Below are positions 1 to 12,283 of a stretch of 64,000 bases of DNA, one piece after another. The stretch's first letter is position 1. Each line of letters opens with the position of its first letter. A model generated the notes under the pieces. The model was not told where the DNA came from. It worked only from the letters and a program-made list of their open reading frames with translations, and did no database searches. The DNA is from Trichoplax sp. H2 (lineage: Eukaryota > Placozoa > Uniplacotomia > Trichoplacea): assembly GCA_003344405.1 (NCBI GenBank), contig NOWV01000047.1, forward strand, positions 186,001 through 250,000, read 5' to 3'. Made by a program: the position numbers and the translations under genes.

Positions 1-182
1 AAAACGCTTCTTATTTAGCTCTATCTACAATACAAATCTCAGTTAGAATTTGAGATAAATTCAGCAACTTAGCTATGAACAGTAGATCTATAGCAATCCA
101 GTACAATTTAGAATTGCTAGTTAAGTAGAAGTGACAGATTATAGCTTAAATCAAAAGAAATTTAAAACATTTAACTTCTTAC

Positions 183-3100
183 ATAAGACCATGACACGTG
201 GTATTGTTAAAATTTCCATAGTAGTTCGGAATGATTGAGCTTGTCCGAAGCCTAGAGCTGTAATAAATTTATCAATTCTTTAATATAAATTGAGTGAAGT
301 ATGAATGTCTACTTAACAGTAATTAATACTCTACTTTATGATGAATTAGCTAGTAAATTCAAATAATACATTGTTAATCGATACAAAATAGTTACTTAGT
401 ATTCAGTAGGGTATACTGATAAATGTAGTGAAGATTAATTCATGTAATACATTTTGTATCATCTGAAAAGTTAAACTGCACCATTACAATTACAAATAAG
501 CTGCAATTGCGTATAATACTTACGATAAATAGACGGGAATTTAATGACAGCGAAGCTAATTATTATAAGTAGAATTCCTATAGCTAGAAATGGGGCTTTG
601 AAACCTCTATACTATAATATCCATAATTAAGAGTGATATATATCATCACCATTAGTAAAAGTTCCTGTATGGGTAGATAGAACATTAGTAAACCCTAGCA
701 TAATACTGTATCTAAAATTATGTTTATTTATGTCGTATAGTATTTTCAAGCATATTATTAGGCACACGCTATTCAAGATATTATTTTAAGCTTTGTAAAT
801 ATCGATTACAGGTGTATATGTTATGTTATATATATTGCAACTATTTTAATTTCATTCCGGGCGAGGCCATAATAAATACGAATACATGTATATTCCTGAA
901 TATTAATACCATAGTAATTCAATGAAGATACTGCACTTGTAAGTTGTAACCATGCAATATAAGTAAAAATATTTATTCAGAATTGTTATTTCGTAACTCA
1001 TTAATAATTCCTACTACTCTAAACTTACTTAATAAACTCGTAGTCTACTTGAATCTAAGATATGCAAAATATAAAAGGTAACTTTACCTGATAGAGTACA
1101 CCACCTATAATGGGACCAAGTATCATACCTAAGCTTAATGAAAATTCTGATAAGCCCTAAAGTAACATTATAATTACCGTGGAAGTTATTCAAATCTTTA
1201 ATTAAGTGATATTGTTATATTAATGGATCGATTAAGACTATTAATTGTAATTACTTGATGAATCTATGATACAGTATTAGCCAATTAGAAATACAATTAA
1301 AATAAAGCCTTTTAAGGAATATTATTTCCTATACTTACGACTGAAGATGCAATAGCATTTTTCTGTATTGAAATTATAAAGACAACGCCGGCAGTTAAAT
1401 AAAAAGCTGCGCCAACACCTTGTAATGCTCTAGTTATGATGCAAAATATGACAAAGATATTTCGATCGATGATTTGATCTAGCATTCTAAATTAATAAAG
1501 GATGTAAAACACAATCTTTACCAATATTATTCCAGCTTTGTAGAATTTATATTGAGAATTGTAACATTAAATTGATTAATTTGTTGGTAATGATTTTAAT
1601 TACATAAATACATGGATGCAGTAAATGATTATCAGTCATTTTATGGGCACTACTATTATATAGAATAAGTTTGGTCCCATCGTCAATTAAGAACCATTTG
1701 GGTAAAATAAGGTTATCAGATTACGATTATGTTATTACTGAAAGATTATCAGCCTATTGCATGCTGCTATAGTATAGCTATTATTTAGTGTATTTGTGCA
1801 TATTATGAATATACTTTACCCAAATATGATTAGGCTTCCACCATCCAAGACCAAACCAATCCAAATAGCCGTCTTAATACCGATTCGAGGTAACTAAAAT
1901 CCGTTATAGAAGTTATAGATTCAGTATTATAACTAGTAGCAACTTTAGTTGTCATCTATGACATTCTAATAGCTCTGTCGACAAGTACTGTGTTCTGCAA
2001 TGATAACAGTTGTCGGTGAATGTAATGCTAAATAGGCAGTAGATACGGTAAGAATTGATGGTGGATATTAATACTAAATCAGGAAGTATTTTGAATGTGA
2101 CAATAGCTTAAGCGGGGATATTAATATTCAAAATAATCTGTTAAATTGCTTGGTTGATTAATTAAAAGTAATAAAGAATTAATATTGTAATTGATGGATG
2201 ATAAATTAGAAATTATTGTTGTTAACTTATCTGAATATGCTAAATGGTAAAATGTGATACTCAAAGCTATATTAATGGCATTTAGAAATTTATGCCTAGA
2301 TTGACTCATGCAGTGAATAATATTAATAGTTACTTGCTATAGATTAATAATAGCTTCTTGAACATACTAAGAGGCAAAATCCGAAACTAAATAATTATAG
2401 TTAAATCAAAATCTTGAACCCTTACCGTATCAGATCGATTAGTAACGTACTTATAAGATAGTATAATTATACCCATTAATATTAATTATGTTACTATCTA
2501 TGTAATAAACTAACTCATATACTACGGTAAATAATACATTTAATACTAACAAAAATTAATAATATATTTTATAAATTCTAGTCGCTGAAGTACGATAGTG
2601 GCTGAATATAATATTATTTAACTATATAACTTACAAGAATGCCTACAATGATCGATAAGAAAAACTTCGTAAAAGGATACATAGCAAAGATAATGCTTAT
2701 TTCATATGGATGAACACCTTTATTTTTAGCCTATTTGTAAACAATAATGAAAGTAGAATATAATAAGTAAGTTAAAGAGCCGACGCCTTGACTCTTAAAT
2801 TGCTCTTGGACTAGTTCAGAGAATAATAGCTTCATTCGGTAGATAACTACTTTACTAGCTGATTATTGCAAACACTATGTATCCGTATTTATGTGGAACA
2901 ATTGTAACAATATTTACAACTGAAATAGAAGGAATTGATTAGTTGAACATTAAAACGGAGAAGATCAATATCAATCAAGATGGATGATACCTAGTTTAGG
3001 AAGAACGTCACCTTATACCGGTTTAACATACATTAACTACGTATTTATTGTAAAATAACTGTAACAGAATATTTGCAACTGAAATAGAGGGAAATGATTA

Positions 3101-3902
3101 ATGTAACTTTAAAACGGAGAAGATCAATTGCAGTCATGTTGCATTATATCTGATTTAGGGCGATAGTCTCTCTTATACCGTGTTAATATATATCTATTCT
3201 TATGTCTATGCAAAATGATAAACTACCGAAGTATTTACAGTTTAAATAAGCCAAGCCTCAAATCGATGCTTCAATACTCTACTTTTGGCATTCGATTAAT
3301 GAAATGAAAAGTTCTAAACCTGATTAAAGGATCAATTGATTTTCACCTTTCTGAAAATTATTTACATTTTCAACATATTTTATATCGGCAATTGCAAGTA
3401 ATTATTAATTATGCATTAAGAGAAGTAGTAGATTTGAGGCATTCTGCATCGGTAATAGTAAGTAATTATATGAATACATAATTATATAGTACTTATTATA
3501 CGTTAAAGGAAGAAATAGACAATATTTAGTTAGGTTCCATTACAAAGAATGAATCAAGTAGAAAATAGAATAGGCTATAAACTATCGTTTTAATCCTTGA
3601 TTATTTGCCATGTTATCATTAGACTATCTATTTTGATACCTTTAAAGGAAATAATCATTCGATAAACATCTATTTCAACTTACCAATACAGAGAAAAAAG
3701 GCGTTAATATAACGTAAGCCATTCCAATAGCTATGTTAGTGAAATATAATATGATTAACAAAATTGCTTTTTTTAATCGTGATAACTCTTTTTCATCCTC
3801 ACTGTCCATATCGTCATCATGGTCAGCAATGCGGCCTTCTTCCTTACTATTTTTGTATTGCTGACAGTTTAGCTCCGAAAGAATAACTGTCTCCCCTTTC
3901 AT
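183..3902 (-). CDS. SLC18B1-like MFS transporter, paralogue 1 (3' part beyond left edge)
   Basis: Seven exons on the minus strand join in frame: 3902-3684, 2730-2635, 1893-1820, 1486-1339, 1156-1088, 611-524, 257-183. They give 256 residues and then run off the window. The acidic N-terminus (a run of Asp/Glu around residues 28-38) precedes membrane segment 1. Later exons carry the typical MFS/vesicular-amine-transporter signatures: an Arg-Ala-Leu-Gln-Gly-Val-Gly-Ala stretch in exon 4 and Gly-Pro-Ile-Ile-Gly-Gly-Val-Leu-Tyr-Gln in exon 5, the same pattern seen in human SLC18B1. The family transports polyamines or amines across vesicle membranes; the substrate here is unknown. Exons 2-6 have exactly the same lengths and phases as those of the gene at 6737-12283, so the two are tandem duplicates. 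Membrane segments from about 7 onward lie outside the window. No acceptable next exon was seen in 1-182. Confidence 0.85.
2880..3200. repeat. Tandem duplication inside intron 1 of MFS paralogue 1
   Basis: Two diverged direct copies, starting near 2903 and 3060 (period about 157 bp). They share a block reading roughly TGTAACA..ATTTxCAACTGAAATAGA, then AAAACGGAGAAGATCAAT, then CTTATACCG. The sequence is non-coding and looks like a local duplication with many point changes. Confidence 0.7.
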
Positions 3903-6736
3903 TTCTATAGCTACAATGAAATCATAAAGATTTTATCGTAGTTACGAAAGGCTAAGATAGAAGTTAAGAGGCAGAAAATAGCGATAACTTCTTGTTTTCT
4001 CGAGTAACTTATATAAGAAATCGTTTATTCTATCGTAGGTAATTTACAATCTCATGACCATAATACTAATCCAATATATCGTGAAGGGCAATATAATCAA
4101 TCACCTGTAAAAAAATGTCTACTATTTCCAGTACATAAAAATTGAATCCTTTACTCTAACGCAATCTAAGTACAAAATAGGTTGATGTCACTATTAGTTA
4201 AAAACAGTAAAATGATATTGAATTCTTACAGACGCATCTACTAGAATCAATAAAGATGAATCATTATGAAACTGTATTCACGCTGAGTGATGACTACGCT
4301 TGTACTTATATAAATGTAAATAAATCATTTGACTAGGCTTAGTTAAGATCACATTCTTATCCTTTATTTAATCTATGCCTAACGTGGAATTCCCTAAAGG
4401 CCATATCATGAATTAACACTAGCTCGTTAGAGAATGGCGGAAATGGTCTACTACTCTTCTCTTCATGAAACAGAATTACACGTCAATTCATAAGGGAAAG
4501 GATCCATACTATCAGATAATGATGTCATCTATACGTATAATCTTAATCAATTTTAAGTAATATTATGGTAATAGACAAATAGTAACATTCGCAAGGGCTA
4601 AAGTATATAGAAATTAGGATTAAGTTAGTTAGTATAATTTTAGACCATTATAAGCTAGAATTTATTCGGATAACTACCGTAGTAATTCATCTATTTATAG
4701 GCTATTGTAAACTATCATAATAGGCCTTTATTATTGATATAACGTGAGTATAAACTAATACGAGATTAGATCGGTGTATTACTATCATTAATTTAGTACA
4801 ATATTATACTAATCTAACTCGGAAAATCTACCAGTCATTGATTACTAATTGATGGACTTGTTTGCTTATTCAAATAGATTTATTCCAAGACTTTTAAACT
4901 CATCAATAAAGGCGGATATTAGTTAATATATAGCTAAATCAATCAATTTCAAGAATAAAGTTGTCTTGAATTTAATTTGATATTATGGAAGCGTTCAGAG
5001 CTTGATTTAATAACTATCGATGACACCTAATGGCACTCTATATTTAGAATAGACTCACACGTTAAAGAGTTGTTAAGAAGGTATTAACACCTAGACATGA
5101 ACATTTATACTGCGTCGATATGATTGTGTGCTAGTGACTACTATTGAATGTCATTGACGTCAATATTAAATAATTTTAATCGAGAAATTAGGCAATCGAT
5201 TCAAGGTAAGTCAATCCAATATAATTATTTATTTTTTAGCTGTCTATATTGTTTTACAAAGATCGGGAAACTACTTCTTTCTGATTTATGATCACTAAGT
5301 CTATGTGCAGTTGATTATAGAATTACGTAGTTACACTGTTAGGCTATGCTGCCTACAATTTAACTACTGAATATAATTAGTAATTTCGTAGCACGACGAA
5401 GGAGAAATACCAAAAATAAAGCTTACCTAATATGCACATTGCACAATACGTAACAACTTTTATTGCTACTATTGATCACCACCATTTTAGTAAGATTGCA
5501 TATCACAGCATTATTTGTTACTCCAAAGCCTCTCTATACGAAATTTTTAATTTCTGCATTATATGCAAAAATGCATAAATTACTATCAGCCTCACCAATT
5601 CTAGAGCATCCTACATAATACCACCAATTTTATATACAGAATGATCACCTAATTAGGTTATCAGATCACACTACAATATCAGTTTTGTAGTATATACGAG
5701 TATACAGTGACAAAGATGATAGCCACATACAGAAAATAAGGATAAAATTAAAAAAAGCACGCCTAATAGAACTCGATGGTTTAGAATGTTTTATGAGCTG
5801 GAATTCATCTCAGTAATCGTTAGCAGATAGATTGATTAGCAGTTACAGATTATAATACAATAAGAGATAAATAACCCTTCAGAAGATGCAGCAGAGTTCA
5901 AGTAATCCAATCGATATCTATGAACTTTTTCAACCATAACGCAAATGCGGATTATTTATACTTGCTATCTTAATACAATCTATGCGTTGGATCAGGTAAA
6001 ATTGATTCTTTTTATGCATCGAAGTGATATCATGTAGATTTATGGGATATTTTAAGATTCATTGCTATTTGCGCAGTCAATGGCAGTCAAAATGATCATA
6101 ACTATAGCCTAGATAGAAAGAAATCGTAATGAAATAGTCAAGCCAAGTAGGTATCAATGTATTTCGCATAGAAATGACTTTTAACAAATCAACTTGACCA
6201 AAGCTTATGTGCATATTTTTTTGCCAAATATATATATGTTACGGCTAAAGCCCGAAATAAGAGTGCATTTACTTTAAGTAAAATTAATTGCTACAGGGAA
6301 AGGAAACAAATCTCGTTTAGTTCTTTTCAGGTATGCAATACAATTAAACACTTCCATACTGCAATGAAATGGTAAAATACGATGAACATTGTACTTAAAG
6401 GCACTTACATGGCCGTCTAAAGCTTGAAATTCAAAAGATTTTACTCTTAGTTCGGGTTTTAGTCGTAGAGTATATATATATATATGTAGCTATCGTACTA
6501 ATATTGTACTAATGTAGTGTATGCTATATTCTAGATTTGAACATTTATATAAATTACCTGTCCTAAGGCTAAGAAACCTAAGACCTATATAGATTAAGAG
6601 ATCAATTCAATTAGAATAATTATCTTTATTCATGATCGTAAATCAATCGATAAATTAAATTAATACAAAATTAAATTGATCACTCTCATTATCCTTAAGT
6701 GTCTGTATGTATACGAATGTAAATTTCTACATATGG
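3903..6736. other. Intergenic stretch between the two MFS paralogues
   Basis: About 2.8 kb of AT-rich sequence with no recognisable coding exon on either strand. A short TA dinucleotide run sits near 6470-6486. It lies upstream of the left MFS gene and downstream of the right one, so it should hold the promoter of the former and the 3' end of the latter. Non-coding first exons could be present but cannot be shown from sequence alone. Confidence 0.6.
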
Positions 6737-9700
6737 CTAACTATTATGTTCTGCTTCACATATTCGTCTAAGAAAAAAGTTATAGGCAATAAATATTGAT
6801 AAATTCTAAGACAAAAATAAAGATTGAAAGTTAAGCCTTGGATCAGATTTTTGTTCGTTAGTTTCAACGATTTAGTTGATCGTTGAATATAGTACTTGGG
6901 AGTGCGGAAACTTTTAAATTCAATTTAAACCTGAAACAGGCTGCTTTTTGAGGCGAGTAACAATTATCTTATGATTTATTACGCTTTCTTACCGATGAAG
7001 TCCAGTTAAAAGCTGCATCTGATTTTAATGCCAAGGCACCACCAATAAGTAGACCCAGGATTTGACTTGATATACGATAGTAAATATAAGGATTTAAGTT
7101 TTTAATTTTGATGAAATCTCAATAGCCTATCTATGAATATTATGTATATGTAGTTATTCGTGTAACTTTCTTAATATACAGGTAAAAGACGTAGAAGTTT
7201 TGATGAAGTTTGTCTTTTTAAATAACGAGTAAATTATTTACCCCAGTGCAAGACCAGAATTAGCTAATCCAGATGTTAAAGAAAATACCATAAATTTATT
7301 TTCATGATTGATCCATTTTTTTTTTCTAATGTAAGATTAAATTATTACTCAAGAGAAAGTACGGACATCCTAGCAATATTTTAATCGATTTTAATATCTA
7401 ACCGTGAAGTTAGAATTTCTGCCATATCTGGATAACTAGAGACTACTGAAAGAGCGATTGCAAGGCCAATAAATATAAATACGATCACGATTTTTGTAAG
7501 GGATCTATCGTAAGAAAACGTAAGCTATTAGCAATTTGCGTTTAATATTATAGCTTAATAGGTTTGCGGTAGTAATGAATAAATTGTTAAAATGATGCAA
7601 TTGATAAGATATAGATGTCAAACTCGAAAAACGATCTTACTGATGCATTTTCAAGTATGGAGCTGGTCCTACAAATTGGAATGATACAGCAAGAATTATA
7701 AATGCGTAAATATTGATCCATCGAAATTTTCCCTAAATTGCGTAGTAATAAAATATTAAAAATAAGAAAAATATCCTGTTGATAGGTATTTTATGACTCG
7801 GTTAAGTAGTTTGTGATTACCATTACAATATTTTAAGAAAATTAAATAATTATTTAAAAATTTGCTATTTTTTAGCCTATATTAAAGGAGAATGCTATTG
7901 AAAATGCGTTCTATAATAGAATGTAATCATTTTATCCACGTTATCATGGTACAAACAATAGATGCAAGAGTAGATCGAAATGAAGACTTGTTAGCTGAAC
8001 TTACCGTTTTATCGACAATAATGCCAGCAACAGCGCAAAATATCATGTAAGATAACGATTGGATACCATATAATCCACCAATTGCAGATGATGATAGATG
8101 GAACTGTCAAGCGTTGTTAATAGTCATTAAATTGAATTGATAAATCCACGTATAACATCAAAATATGAGCAGATGAAGAGTAAACTAGAAAGTTATCTCA
8201 ATGTAAAAAAACTAGATATAGAATTTTAATAATTATATAGTATAGTCTGAATTACAGATAAATGATTCTATCGCTATCCAAAAGTAAGAAAACGCTAAAT
8301 TCTATCAACCTGTCTGAGATGAATTGCTATAGTTGGATCCAAAAAGGTTACACAAATTGTTTGCAAGATGATCGTAACGTCTATAAAACCATATCGGAAT
8401 TAATTATTAATCACATTGTTCAGAATTATTGTAGCAGTGATATCAGCTAATTACAACAGTAACATGTTTCGAAAGTGTGATGGTAATATAAACTCCAGCT
8501 CTATGTGACATAGAATAGTCGGCTATACTTAATTAATTAATTGCAGATGATGGTTGGTATGATGAACAGTATGTTTTTACTATTCCTATTAGTATAGTCG
8601 CAAAGTGATAATGAATTGAGGCTATACTGATGTAATTGGTTATGGATCATTCTACTTAGTCATAGAACTTATCCAATGTGAATTATCTATAACAGAATAA
8701 CAAGAATTAAGAAAATAGTTCAAAAGTGGATATTAAAATCACTAAATACTACACATGGTTATACCATCTTCGAATAATAACTCTTGTTAAACCTTTATAT
8801 ATTAGTTATAAAATTGAATTTTGACTCTAACCAATATCAAAGATTATATATTAATACAATTAATTATTGGTACGAATTTGCTTAAATTATTAATTATCTG
8901 AAATCTTCCGTATCGTATTAATAGTTATTACTTGATTGATGCAGTTCTTACATAATATTACTACGCGTGGCATGGTTAAAACTTTAAGGAAAGTTTTTAG
9001 TGGTGGCGATGCTCTAATATCTGTTAAAAAATGGAGAGGCCTTAAAATTTTTGTAATTGATTATTATTAATTATCAAGTAGTTAGAAAATTACAGATTAC
9101 AATTAACCAAATAGCGTAGTAAGAGTGACCGCTATAATTTACTAGATAGTTGTTTTTAGATATACAGTAATTACTAAATACTACATTAACGTTAAATTTT
9201 CTGGTGTGATCACAATTTACTATATCTCACTTAATCCTTCTGTATATTGTTTCTACATTAGAAATGGAATGGAAACTTACCATGGATACGAGGAAATTTA
9301 ATGACCAAAAAACTATTGATGACTAGTAAACATCCCAAAGCCAGGAAAGGGGCTTTAAAACCTCCATACTATAACAAGAATGATCGATTTTGAGAATCGA
9401 GCAGCAGTTGATTAAATAAAAAAAATTGGGGACAAATCTTATCGAAATAAAAATATTTCCAGAAAAAAAACGGAGGAATGCCACAACTGTCGTGATTGGG
9501 CTCTGATACTCTTTTAATCTTAAAGCATATTTTAGTTTTTGGCTTTTGTATAAAATCTTAAACTCTTTCACCGTTATACAGCTTATAAGGGTATTTGTAT
9601 CATGATAGCTAGTTTAGCCTGATAACCTGCTCTACTATATTACTACTGTAATAATACTATGCAATGGTGATGATAACTGTAATACTACTATGAACAGGCT

Positions 9701-12283
9701 ATTTTACAGAAACATTTATGCAATATTAAATATTATTATTAGTAATTGACCTGATAAAGAACACCTCCTATGATAGGGCTTATTATCAATGCAATTCCAG
9801 CAGCAAATTCTATAATTGCCTATAGAAAAATATCGACAAATTTAGAAAGATTAGATGGAGATAAAAAATGAGTCAATAGTCTTGAAACGAATCGTTGATC
9901 GAATAGTGATAGTCCTATTCTACTACACCAATTCTTCATGAAGTCTATTTATTCGATTTTCTTATTACAAATTAAAACTGTCTTAGTACTTATTTCCAGC
10001 TGTTCTTGATTCATTTAAGTACAATGTTATAAATAGTCTTAATTTACGGTAAATAGACAAATACATAAAGTCGATGTTATCCTTATCTTGATTCCTTAAA
10101 TATGTCGTATAGCCTTAATTAACGGTAAATAAATAGATATACTCGTATGAAAATTTAAAATTATCCTTATTATACGCGTATTTTAAGTGCTTACAATTGT
10201 CGTTCCAATAGCATCTTGGTTGATTGCAATAGCGCAAGCAATACTAGCAGTTAGATGGAGACCTGCGCCAACACCTTGAAATCCTCTAGTTATGATGCAA
10301 TACACTACGAAGGTATTTCGATCCAAAATTCTATCTAGAAATCTAGCAATATTGTCAAAATACAGTCATTACTATTACAAGATAGAAAAATTCTCCTATT
10401 TACATTCATTAAAATATAATCATTACTGCATTATTATATGGTGGAAGTATTCTCTTTTAAAATCTATCAAAATGTAATCATTACTATTATGTGATGTACA
10501 TGATGGAAATGTTCCTTTGAACATTATTAGAATACAATTATTAAGATTATATGATGGAAATATTCCCTCTTCAGTATTTTAATTATCACTTCATGGAATA
10601 ATTTAACTATAGGTGTAAGCTATTATTTGGTTTGTGTATCTATGCTAATATGGTTTAATAACAAATATATTGTCTTTCGAAAATATTGTAGCTCTTTAAC
10701 TGACATAGAAGATTTTACGGTCCAGTTATGTAGAGAATCATAGCTAGAAATCGATTCCATTAGGAGTATAGATGATAGTGCTGTAATCCTAAGCTGTGAT
10801 GTGAATAGTTTAACAATGAGAAAGAAACTGCTTTATGACTAGGACGTTGCTGTCTGTGACAGCTTATAGTTTACTAATTGTGATCGAGGATTATATTAGT
10901 TAACAATCATAGCCAATAGTCCGCAAAAAGAAGATTTAGCCAATTATGCTGATATCATAATCAAATAGAACTATATGCACTCTATAAATCCAAATCTTAC
11001 GCAAAGATGATCAAGCCACCACCTTCCAATATCAAACCCATCCAAATAGTAATATTAACTCCCACTTGAGGCAACTAAAATCAATATTCAAAATAGGTTT
11101 ATTTATTTAAGTCTATGAAGCTAAGATATGACTAGTTAGAGTAAGCCTAATAGCTCCAGTTAGATATCCTATCTTGTTGATCCTTTAAATATTATTATTG
11201 TACAACGAAAATTTTAGGATGCAAAGCGATTAAATACAGCAATGACTTAAAAAAATAGAGAAAACAGCGTTCTATCATCTAATTAAACCCTCTAAACTAA
11301 TTTGCAATATCTTAGACTTTTAGTGATGTTTCGATAGTAAAAATTAAAGAAAAATACATAAAAGTTTCTATAGAACAATCTAAAACCTATCCGTATGATT
11401 TCATGTCAAATAATATTTTGTTGTATTCTTAGATACTATCACATGTCGATAGATCTATGATCAAAGCAGATCAGGGAATGATAACGTCATGAAAAAAGAA
11501 TCAAGCCTAGTTTATCAACAATCCGAAACGATTAAATGATCATATAGAGGATTCTTAAGAAGGTGGCAAAGAGTAGATTGAATATTAACATTAATGTTAT
11601 AATGCTAGCGTAAGAAATGACTAAAATTAGCTACTACATGGTTGTATATAATACAGTTTTGGCATGATCTCATCATGGATATCAGTTTTGATTGTCACTT
11701 ACATAGAGGCCAATGACTGTCGACGACAAAAACTTCATCAGTGGGTAAATTGCAAAAATGACAGCAATTTCATAAGGATAGATATGCCTATTTACCGCCT
11801 AAATGGAAGAAAATAATTTACGCTTGATTATGCTGTCGAAATTAATACTTGGAGCATGAGAAAGTGGCAATAATCAAGGCACTAAGTGTTAAAGAGAATG
11901 TTATCATTGTTGATGTAGAAATGAGTTTACTGCTTCACGTTATTTTAAGAAATGAAAGTTTATGGATACTAATAATGTTAGTAATGGCTAATGTACTCAC
12001 ATTTAACGAGCAGTAGCCGGCTAATTTATCATTAATACAATGTGTAACTTACTACTACTGGGAAAAAGGACGCCAAAAGTACTAGAGCCATCGCTCCACA
12101 GCCAGTTATGTAAGATAACGTGGCTAAGAAGACCTTTTTACTTCTTGATGACAACTGATCTCTATTCTCTTCATCATTATTATCACCAGGATCTTTCACG
12201 ACTGCATTAGCTTCCTGATTTCCGTAAGAATCTAAATTATCTTCACTTTGATTTAATAATTTCAATTTTTGATCGTCTTCCAT
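6737..12283 (-). CDS. SLC18B1-like MFS transporter, paralogue 2 (complete)
   Basis: Fourteen exons join without a frame break: 12283-12053, 11798-11703, 11074-11001, 10342-10195, 9819-9751, 9368-9281, 9011-8952, 8380-8310, 8103-8005, 7732-7641, 7504-7403, 7325-7242, 7065-6993, 6805-6737. The total is 1356 nt, 451 residues; human SLC18B1 has about 456. Recognisable blocks are the Phe-Leu-Asp-Pro-Thr segment in exon 8 (membrane segment 7), a Gly-Pro-Ala-Pro-Tyr-Leu segment in exon 10 and a Leu-Leu-Ile-Gly-Gly-Ala segment in exon 13. The N-terminus is an acidic cytosolic tail. The family moves amines or polyamines, probably by proton exchange in vesicles; substrate unknown. Exon 5 uses a GTCAAT donor. 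The last exon (22 residues ending in a basic tail) is chosen on phase and a good acceptor, and is the least certain part. It is shorter than the human end. Confidence 0.88.
10343..10578. repeat. Minisatellite-like tandem repeat in intron 3 of MFS paralogue 2
   Basis: About four diverged copies of a 60-75 bp AT-rich unit. Each contains a motif like AATxATTACTATTA followed by GATGGAAAxATTC. The array begins directly upstream of the acceptor of exon 4 (exon 4 starts at 10342), so it fills the end of the intron. Confidence 0.65.
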
